A DNA stretch of 64,000 nucleotides, taken from Diadophis punctatus similis. Taxonomy: Eukaryota; Chordata; Lepidosauria; Squamata; Dipsadidae. The notes under the pieces are model-generated. The model was not told the origin of the DNA and ran no database searches. It saw only the letters and a list, made by a program, of their open reading frames with translations. This document shows positions 48,340-64,000 of this stretch, piece after piece. Within the stretch, counting starts at the first letter, position 1. Each line of letters opens with the position of its first letter. The stretch covers positions 243,008,177 to 243,072,176 of the forward strand of contig JALIGW010000002.1 in assembly GCA_023053685.1 (NCBI GenBank), written 5' to 3'. Both the position numbers and the translations under genes were made by a program.

Positions 48340-48689
48340 CCAAAGTGCAAGTGATACTAATAAAGATACCTTATGAATAGAACAGTTTAAGTAGCAACTC
48401 TTGCAGTTGACCTTTATATAGCTGTCATTAGAAGTTATATAATGAGTTACAAGATGTTGAAACAGGAAACATCTTGGGCTATTGTGCTAAATTACAAGAA
48501 TGTTCAAAATGGAAACATCTGGTGACTGGATAATACCGGATACTCTAAGTCAGCAGTTCCCAACCTGGGGGTCACGACCCCTTTGGGGGTCGAATGACCA
48601 TTTCCCAGGGGTCGCCTAACACCATCGGAAAAGAGAAATTTCCCACGGTGTTAGGAACCAAACACTGTAGTAGACCTCCAGACAATTAG

Positions 48690-49720
48690 AGGACGGTGTT
48701 AGCCGCCTCTCTCTCTCTTTCTCTCTCACTCCCCAACCTTCCCCAACACTTTTGTCATATGAGAAAGCGGAGAGAAGAGCTAAACCTTGTGTCAGCTTCG
48801 CATCAGGGTCTTGTGTGCGAGATCTCGGACAGCCCTTTTTTTAAATCCTCCTCCTCCTTTTCTGGCAGCGGAATTAAATCCATCTGCCCCTTAGTTGCAC
48901 GCGCCTACCCCAGAGTGCCCGAGGGAGGGGAAATGGGCATGGCCAAAGGCATGGAAGAGAAACGTACAGAAACTTTATTAAGAGACTTTGACCAACTCAG
49001 TGCTGGGCGCTTTTATTTTTCTGCTTTGCACGCGCAGCCACGCCCCCTCCTCCCCCTGACATCGGGCTTGCTCTGGATTGGAACCTTCCTCCACAACTCT
49101 TGTCGGGCGGGCAGGTTCGAAATCAACAAGCGACAGCCAAGGCGGCGCTCTTGTTCCTTTTTTTTTTGCAGAAGGCCTCCTTCCCCCCTCCTCCCCGGCC
49201 GCTACTGGCGTGAGGAGGCGGTGGCGGCGGCAGCTTCGTGCGTGTGAGCACAGCCCCGGCTCCCTCCTTCACTCCACCCCGTTGTAGGATCGATCCCCAG
49301 GGCAGGGCAGGGCCGGTGTAAGATGGAGGGTTTAATGCTGAGTGAAATGGAGCAGCGCTATTACTGTTCGCCTACTGAGACACGGAGAGCACCAAGAAAG
49401 GGAGCCGGGGCTGTGCTCGCACACGCCAAGCCGCCATCGCCGCTGCCTCCTCCTTCTCCTCCTCCTTGCGTGAGAGTGAGGAGCAGCGAGGCCGAAGAGA
49501 GAGGGGGGCGGGGGTGCAAAGCCAAAGCAGCTGGCTTTGGCAAAGCTGAAGGCAGACGGTGGCACCGTCCCTCCCCCGCTCTCTCTCTGAGGAGGCAGCA
49601 GCAGTCGAGTTTTCCTCGCTACAAGGGACATAGCGGTTGCGAGAGTGATGGTTTTAAAATGCCTTTCATCCGTGGAAATGAGCCTGGCCGAAGTACAGTA
49701 ATTTAGGCGGGGGGGAACCT
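48690..49720 (+). other. CpG-island-like cargo within the hAT element
   Basis: The block contains CACGCGCAGCCACGCCCCCT, GGAGGCGGTGGCGGCGGCAG and open frames on both strands, one + frame from the ATG at 49323 of 127 codons rich in Arg, Pro and Ser. Composition resembles a vertebrate promoter and first exon. I recognise no protein. Confidence 0.5.
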
Positions 49721-50205
49721 AGCTCCTACGGAGATCGTAGGTATGACTCACGGAGGGAGAGGTGAGAGAAAATTAGCTGCCTGCAGAGGTGACACTTTTA
49801 AAAGGCAGCCAGCCAAATTTCCTTCGTGTGGAGCAGGTAAACGAAGGAATCCTGAGGGTAGGAGAAGGAAAGAAAGGTGGATTGAATCGGTAGGAGGATG
49901 AATGCCGGTGGGGGGGAACTGAGAAGCTTCCAGGGGGGTGTTTATTGAGGGGGGAGGAAATAAAGCTTGAGAGGAGCAGGAAATAAAGAGAGGATGGAAG
50001 GTAAAGGGCAGAAAAATGGTTGTAATAAAATGTTGAATAGAGGAAATGGGCTTATTATATGAAGAGAGATGAGAAGGGAACCTAGGATTTGTGGATCACA
50101 GAACTTGGATTAGGGATAATGAAGAAAAAGTGTACAGGTAGTCTGATCTCCTCTTTCTCTTCTCCGCTCTTGAAAGAACCCGAAAGGGGGGCGGCTGGCA
50201 GCGGG

Positions 50206-50208
<3 letters not shown>

Positions 50209-50236
<28 letters not shown>

Positions 50237-50612
50237 GTGGAGGCGAGATTTGCGAGGCCTCCCGCCGTGTCCCTCGCGCGATCCCAGGTTTGATCATGGC
50301 GTGGGGAAAGTGGAAGGGGTGGGGCGGTGGCAGAGGGCTTGGAAATGTGTGTCGTATGTGTGAATGGAGGGAGGGGATGGGGAGAAGCCGCGGCGGAAGG
50401 AAGGAACGAAGGAAGGAGAAGGATGGAAAGGAAAGGAAGGAAGGAAGGATGGGAAGGGAAGAAATGATGGGTGGGTGAGTGAGTGGAAAGGGAAGGATGG
50501 ATGGATGGATGGAAAGGAAAGAAGGAAGGAGAAGCATGGAAAGAGAAGGAAGGAAGGGAAGGAAGGATTGGTGGGTGGAAAGGGAAGGATGGATGGGAAG
50601 GAAGGAAGGAAA
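50209..50612. repeat. (GT)n and (GGAA/GGAT)n arrays
   Basis: GT units at 50209-50235, then impure GGAA, GGAT and GGTG units from about 50395 to 50612, all inside the hAT element. Confidence 0.85.
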
Positions 50613-51174
50613 TTTCATTTATTTGTAATTAGAAATAAATATTTTACAATATATAATTACATATTGTTTTTGTGATTAATCACTATGCTTTAATTATGTT
50701 CAATTTGTAATAATGAAAATACATCCCGCATATTAGATATTTACATTACGATTCATAACAGTAGCAAAATTAGAGTTATGAAGTGGCAACGAAAATAATT
50801 TTATGGTTGGGGGTCACCACAACATGAGGAACTATATTAAGGGGTCGCGACATTAGAAAGGTTGGGAACCACTGCTCTAAGTTATGCTTAATGCTACAAA
50901 AAAAAACCCCACTGGATTTACAATCTCCAACTCTATATTCAGTTTAGACAAAGGGGTCATCTGTATCTCAGTATTGAGCTGGAAAATGACAGCTCTAGGA
51001 GAGATGTGATCAGGCAGACATTCAATATGTGTTGTTTCCCCAAGAAGCATAAAGAAATGCATCTCTTCAAGACAAAACTTTTTAAATCTTTCTCCCTCTA
51101 TAGCAGAAATCAGAATGGGAACTTAGTCTGGAGTGTGAGGAGACGAGAAAATAATCCAACTTTTCAATTCATAT

Positions 51175-51770
51175 GAAAAACGAATTGTCGTCCTATGGTG
51201 AGATGAGGGCTAAGGAAAAGTCTACATTTAATGTGAATGGAAACGTATATCAATGGTTGTGTATAAAACACCTTCATCCTCTCCTTCACTGGACAGTTCG
51301 TGGTACCGAATGGGAAAGCTGGACGAACTGTCAGAAAACAATGAGAGTGCAGTGTCTGAACATCAAGGGTAGCGGGCTTCATGCAGTCAGCCAGGGCACA
51401 GAATTCCTCAAAACAGCTCTAGTAATAGAAGGTTATGCATGGGTAGGGGAAAGGAAAGCCTCCTGACAAATGCCTATGGAGATTTTCATATCTATGGTTC
51501 TATAATACAACAGCTGTAGCCCCTTTTTCACTGGAGAGTTTGTTGTACAGAAGGGGGAAAGCTGGCAATGAGGGGAAAATGCAATTTGTGGAGCTCCAAG
51601 AGTGGCTAAGAGACAGTTGAGAGAACTGCCAGATAAGAATGAGACCTCCCCGTCTGAAAATACAGGGAAGAGTCCTTCATGCAGCCAGCCAGGGCACCAA
51701 AGTCCTCAAAGCAGCTCCAGTAATAGATGATTATGATTGGGGAAGGGAGAGGAAAGCCCCCTGACAAATG
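51175..51770. repeat. Diverged tandem duplication, about 300-bp unit
   Basis: GGGCTTCATGCAGTCAGCCAGGG at about 51374 and its relative with CTTCATGCAGCCAGCCAGGG at about 51672 are followed in both by the same series (CTCAAA, CAGCTC, AGTAATAGA, CTGACAAATGCCT). No protein is recognisable. Confidence 0.75.
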
Positions 51771-51872
51771 CCTGCGGAGATTCTCGTACACACAGGTCAT
51801 GGTTGTCCCAAAAGTACTTTTCCAAAAGGCAACTGGATTTTCTTTGTTCTCTTGAAAACATTTCCAGTTTAC
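51770..51872. mobile_element. Fragment of an unassigned dispersed repeat (see 60755)
   Basis: GGAGATTCTCGTACACACAG, TGGTTGTCCCAAAAGT and CTTGAAAACATTTCC match 60757-60855. It may be a Penelope-like element. Confidence 0.45.
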
Positions 51873-51873
51873 C

Positions 51874-52720
51874 AGTTTATTTACTTTGTCGAACATGTAC
51901 AAGATAACAGGTATAAGTATAAACATGGACATGAACAAAGAAATGGGTACAAATAAATGGGGACAATAAGACAGGGATGGTAGGCACGCTGGTGCGCTTG
52001 TGCACGCCCCCTTTATGGACCTCTTAGGAATGGGGTGAGGTCCACGGTAGACAATTTAAGGTTGAAGCTGTGGGGGTTAGAGGAGTGAGTCCAGTAGAGC
52101 ATTCCAGGCGTTGACCACTCTGTTGCTGAAGTCATATTTTCTGCAATTGAGTTTGGAGCGGTTTACCTTGAGTTTGCCCGTGTATTATTGAGGTTGAAAC
52201 TGAAGTAGTCGTTCACAAGTAGGATGTAGCAGACAATTTTGTGTGCTACACTTAGGTCAGATAGTAGGTGCCGTAGTTCCAGGTTGTCCAAGGCCAAAAT
52301 TTCGAGGCTGGTGGCATAAGGTATTCTATTGTGAGCAGAGGAGTGGAGTACTCTTCTTGTGAAATACCTCCAGACCCGCTCAATTGTATTAATGTCTGAT
52401 AAACTGTGGATTCCAGGCAGACAAGCTGTATTCAAGAATTCAAGAGTCAGGTAATGGAATGCACTACCTGACTCTGATTTCTTCCCCAAAGCCCCAAAAC
52501 TTTACCCTTAGACTGTCTACTGTTGACTTCACCCCATTTTTAAGAAATCTTTAAGGGACATGCATAAGCGCACCGGCGTGCCTACCGTCTCTGTCCTAAT
52601 GTTCCCTTTTATTCGTATCCGTTTCATGTGTTCATAATTATGTTTATACTTATATCTGTTATCTAATACATGCCTGCATGAATGAATGAATAAATAATTA
52701 ATTAATTAATTAATAAATAA
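51874..52720. mobile_element. Two LINE copies (second CR1-superfamily family) head to head
   Basis: A - strand copy (51874 to about 52445) encodes DINTIERVWRYFTRRVLHSS and NLELRHLLSDL. It meets a + strand 3' end (about 52450-52690) with GCGCACCGGCGTGCCTACCG. Both are 5'-truncated. Confidence 0.8.
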
Positions 52721-52759
52721 ATAAATAAATAATAAATAATAAATAAATAAATAAATAAA

Positions 52760-52832
<73 letters not shown>

Positions 52833-52833
52833 C
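52686..52833. repeat. (AAAT)n then (AAGT)n array
   Basis: AATT/AAAT units switch at about 52760 to about 18 AAGT units, directly after a LINE 3' end. Confidence 0.95.
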
Positions 52834-53304
52834 AGGCTCTGAGTCCCTCCAGCCAAAAAGTGTTTTTGATAGAAGAGAATATTTGTAGTTCAGGGTTGAA
52901 CTGTGGGGTCCTTGGTGTTTTCTAAGCTTGATGGTTTTCTTGCAGACATTTCATGACCCAAACTCGATAACATCATCAGTACTAAAAGGGAGTGGAGTTT
53001 GCTCTTATTTTCATATACTAGTGTCTTACCCTGTCAGTGTTCATCAGTTGCGTCACAAAAAGTGTTTTGATTGGTGCCGGGTCTCTATAGTCTCGGGCAG
53101 ATTATTTTCCGGGAATGTATGTGCACTTCTGCCGCGATGCGAACCGGTGGGGAAGGTAAGTAGAACCCACCCCTGCCCTGCGCCCTTTTTTGGCTGGCAA
53201 GAGTGCTGCAGGAGGCTGAGTCCTGTCATGCCCCCTGGCCACGCCCCCAGCCCTCCGAGGTCAAACACAACCCTGATGTGGCCTTTAATGAAATTGAGTT
53301 TGAC
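52834..53304. other. Fragments of hAT-like ends, no gene
   Basis: GAACCGGTGGGGAAGGTAAG (53141) and TTGAGTTTGACACCCCTGG (53295) resemble inner or right ends of hAT families. No intact element or reading frame is visible. Confidence 0.4.
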
Positions 53305-53790
53305 ACCCCTGGTCTAGACTCTTCTTAAAAGCCTTCAGTGATGGAGCACCCCCAATTTCTGAAGGCAAGTTGTTCCACTGGTTAATTGTTCTCTCTGTTG
53401 AGAAGTTTCTCCTTAATTCCAGGTTGCTTCTCTCCTTCATGAGTTTCCATCCATTGTTTCTTGTCCTGCCCTCTGGTGCTTTGGAGAATAATTTGACCCC
53501 CTGTTCTTTGTGGCAGCCCCTCAAATAGTGGAATACTGCTATCATGTCACCCATAATTCTTTTCTTTAGATTAGCCAAACCCAAATCCTGCAGCTGTTCT
53601 TCATATGGTTTATTCTCCAGGCCTTTGGTCATTTTAGTTGCTCTTCTCTGAACTTTTTTTTCCAAAGTCTCAACATCTTTTTTGTAGTATGGTGACCAAA
53701 ATCTATTGCAGTATTCCAGGTACGGTCTTACTTGGATTTTGTAAAGCAGAACTAATACTTCCTGTGATGATTTAGATTTACCCTGTATCT
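53305..53790 (-). mobile_element. CR1 LINE fragment
   Basis: The - strand frame reads [57 protein letters not shown] and INQWNNLPSE, the CR1 C-terminus. Confidence 0.88.
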
Positions 53791-53838
53791 GTGTGTGCGT
53801 GGTGGTCTTTCAAAGCAGTAAATAAAATTACACTGTAC

Positions 53839-54254
53839 CAGGGGCGGGTTGCTCACTTACCGTGCTACCAGTGCGCTGCATGCGCATCAGCATGTTTTGT
53901 ATGTGTGCGCACCCCCTTGCGAGATTTTGCGCATGCGTGGAAGCAAAATCATGCCGAAATCTCGTGAGGGGATTTGTGCGCGTGCGATTTTGGTGATTTT
54001 TTGCTTCTGTGCATGCGCGGAAGCAAAATCTCGCTGAAGTCTTGCACGCGCGTGCATCCCCTCATGAGATTTTGGCGCAATTTTGCTTCCGCGCATGCGC
54101 AGAAGCAAAAAATTGCCCAAAAAATTCTCAAAAAAGATGGCGGCTCCTAGACATCGGCAACCAATTGCACCAGGTCGGTAGTCTCTTGATGACATCACCA
54201 GCCCGCCAATATCGGTGCGATACAGTGGACCGCACCAGTAGGAACCTACCACTG
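53839..54254. mobile_element. CpG-rich hAT-type MITE
   Basis: Ends CAGGGGCGGGTT and (reverse complement) CAGTGGTAGGTTCC, with near-identical 8-bp flanks CACTGTAC (53831-53838) and CACTCTAC (54255-54262). The inside repeats GCGCATGCG-type motifs around GGAAGCAAAAT units in both orientations. Confidence 0.72.
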
Positions 54255-54469
54255 CACTCTACACTGTATATGTCACCAGAGAAATTGTATAAAATGTATA
54301 AATGCTCTGCAAATGCATGTTGGAAATGGGAACAAGAAGGGACATTTTTAATTCTTGGTAAATGTGTTACGATGGCTGCACACAGTGCACATTCATATAT
54401 TCATGTTCTGGTTGCTTGGCAGCTGCCAATTTCTGGCATTTACTGGAATATGGGTTTGTTTAACTACTA

Positions 54470-54625
54470 CAGTGTTGAACGATCTTCGCTTAATGACAAT
54501 AATACAAATTGTTGTAACTTTGATTCCTGTCATGCGATGCCTCGATTTATGACTGCAATGACTGACAAGCATTATTTCAGGTTCAAATACTGTCATAAGT
54601 CAAGGAGTACTTGTAGTTACCATGG
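54470..54625. mobile_element. Fragment of the TAGTCCTT TIR repeat
   Basis: GATCTTCGCTTAATGACAAT to ACTGTCATAAGTCAAGGAGT resembles the right half of the element at 59501. Confidence 0.5.
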
Positions 54626-55001
54626 AGGAAGTCGCCAATGTAGCCAAAGTCCATCACAAATAGGGACCAATAATATCCAGATCAATGTGTGACTAGTTAT
54701 AATGTGTGTCTACTTACATCCTGACACTCTTTCTTGACACTGATGTGGGTAAAGATATTTTCTTAGAGAAGTTTGAATCCAAATTCTCCTGTCTTAGTGG
54801 CTCATCTCCAAAGTTCAGGCTTCATCTGTGATTTCCCTCCTTGTCATTATCCAAATTATAGTGATTCAGTGGTTGTATTGGTGTTAATTCTCTAGAGACA
54901 TATCTGCAACCTTCAGAAGCTTTGATACAAACATCTCAATAATGAGTTTCCACTTTGATTTCACACCAAAGCCTTGTGGGATGATGTCATAGCATTGGAG
55001 T

Positions 55002-55187
55002 GCATAAATGGGCCTGGAATGAGTGAGAGCTTTGGGAGGCTTTTAGGGCAGGCAGAGATATATTTTTTGTCCTCCTCTCCACTTCAGAAATGAAGTTTTG
55101 GCTGGATTCTGTCTGAAATACAAAAGCGTTCTCCCACCTCTTCTTCTCGCTCTTTGTTCAAACCAAAGACAGATTTGGAGACTCCAT
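55002..55187 (+). promoter_or_regulatory. TATA-like box and 5' UTR of V2R gene 3
   Basis: GCATAAATG at 55002 matches the box 180 bp before gene 2's ATG, with the same preceding motif order. Confidence 0.5.
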
Positions 55188-62662
<7,475 letters not shown>

Positions 62663-62684
62663 GTGGGGAAAATCTTTACTGCAG

Positions 62685-64000
62685 TTTTTTATTTATTATT
62701 TATTACTTGCATTTGTATGCCGCCCACTCCACAGAGACTCTGGGCATCTCACAACAGTAAAAATTCACATGCAACAACAAATATAAAAAGCATTAAAAGC
62801 AATAGATATTAAAACATTAAAAAAAACATTAAAAACCACAATTTAAAAACCCATACAATAAATCATTCATGGGGCCAAGAGTGATCGGTGTTGTATTAAA
62901 ATCATTGGCCCCAGGCCTGTCGACAAAGCCATGTTTTTACTGCTTTTCTGAAGGCTGGCAGGGTGGGAATAATGTGGATCTTGGGGGGTAGTGTATTTCA
63001 GAGAGCCGGTGCTACCACAGAGAAGGCCCTCGTTCGTAGGCCCGCCAGCCGACATTGTTTGGCTGACAGGACCACTAGCTGACCAACTCTGTGTGCTCTA
63101 ATCGGTCTTAGGGAGGTATGTTGGAGAAGGCGGTCTCGGAGGTAAACTGGTCCTAAGCCATGTAGGGCTTTAAAGGTAATCACCAACACCTTGAATTGCG
63201 CTCGGAGACCTATAGGCAGCCAGTGCAGTTCGCGAAGGATGGGTGTCACATGGGTGTATCTAGGGACACCCATCACCACACGCGCTGCCGCATTCTGCAC
63301 TAGCTGCAGTCTCCGAACGTTCTTCAAGGGTAGCCCCATATAGGGTGCGTTGCAATAGTCAAGACGTGAGGTAACAAGGCCATGAGTGACTGTAAGTAGT
63401 GCCTCCCGGTCCAAGAAGGGATGCAACTGGTGCACAAGACGAACTTGTGCAAAGGTCCCTCTGGCCACAGCTGTTAGATGTTGGTCCAATTTTAGCTGTG
63501 GATCCAGAAGGACCCCCAAGTTGCAAGCCCATTCTGAAGGGATCAAATCCCCCCCCCCGAACCAAGGAGGGACAGATGTTGAAGTCCTTGGGAGACAGCA
63601 TCCAAAGCCACTCGGTCTTGTCCAGGTTGAGTTTGAGCCTGTTAACCCCCATCCAGACCCTTACAGTATCCAGACACCGGCATATCACATCAACTGCCTC
63701 ACTGAATTGGCATGGGGTGGACATGTACAGCTGAGTATCGTCAGCGTACTGTTGGAACCTCACCCCATGCCTATGGATGATCTCACCCAATGGTTTCATG
63801 TAGATATTAAAGAGCATAGGGGAAAGAATCGACCCCTGAGGAACCCCACATACGAGGGGTCTCTGTCCCCCAGTCAACACCGACTGTGACCAGTCAGAGA
63901 GATAGGAGGAGAACCAGCGCAGAACGGTGCCTCCCACTCCCATCTCCCCGAGCCGTCGCAGAAGGATATCATGGTCAATGGTATCGAAAGCCGCTGAGAG
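62685..64000 (-). mobile_element. L2 LINE, runs off the window
   Basis: The - strand frames contain GVPQGSILSPMLFN, FQQYADDTQLY, DYCNAPYMGLPLKNVRRLQL and HWLPIGLRAQFKVLVITFKA, with a frameshift near 63540. The 3' terminus is at about 62700. The 5' part continues past 64000. Confidence 0.9.

Larger units (their letters stand above)
48551..50874. mobile_element. SPIN-like hAT element carrying about 2 kb of GC-rich cargo
   Basis: Left end CAGCAGTTCCCAACCTGGGG with GGGTCACGACCCCTTTGGGG and right end GAAAGGTTGGGAACCACTG match the SPIN element at 14772. A perfect 8-bp duplication CTCTAAGT flanks it (48543-48550 and 50875-50882). Between about 48690 and 50620 the sequence is GC- and CpG-rich and unrelated to SPIN, followed by GGAA/GGAT repeats. 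No transposase is present. Confidence 0.88.

Overview
The window looks like nuclear DNA from a squamate reptile, most likely an advanced snake. The reasons are multi-exon vomeronasal type-2 receptor (V2R) genes in tandem, tRNA-derived Sauria-type SINEs, many CR1 and L2 LINEs whose 3' ends run into (TTCTA)n, (AAAT)n or (TTTAA)n arrays, SPIN-type hAT transposons, and a SCAN-KRAB-C2H2 zinc-finger gene. There are no operons or CRISPR arrays. Most of the DNA is nested transposons and microsatellites.

Layout. Three V2R genes lie on the + strand. Gene 1 is represented only by its last (7TM) exon at 3622-4517; its upstream side is an L1 tail fused to the exon-5 splice donor at about 125, followed by a transposon-filled intron. 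Gene 2 (10009-18918) is complete: six exons join in frame into an 861-residue receptor, but exon 3 is preceded by a partial tandem copy of itself that ends in a stop. Gene 3 (55188-62662 and beyond) shows exons 1-4; exons 5 and 6 would lie past the window end. Exon 6 of genes 1 and 2 is about 97% identical in protein. Between genes 1 and 2 is a Tc1/mariner element split by a nearly full-length L2 LINE.

Between genes 2 and 3 sit a 5.87-kb LTR element on the - strand (22136-28007, 568-bp LTRs, 4-bp target duplication, no recognisable gag or pol), a CpG island (about 28.8-29.1 kb), and a SCAN-KRAB-zinc-finger locus spread over SCAN (about 32.9 kb), linker (36.1 kb), KRAB (41.3 kb) and finger (44.2-46.5 kb) exons. 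This locus has a stop codon inside SCAN and three 2-base deletions in the finger array, so it is probably a pseudogene or encodes a short KRAB protein with five fingers. Its introns carry L1, L2, CR1, R4-like, SINE, solo-LTR and hAT insertions.

Downstream of the zinc-finger locus are two hAT elements. The second (48551-50874) has SPIN-like ends but about 2 kb of GC-rich, CpG-island-like cargo, the most unusual object in the window. The V2R proteins are expected to act as class C GPCRs in vomeronasal sensory neurons. The zinc-finger locus has no visible functional link to them.
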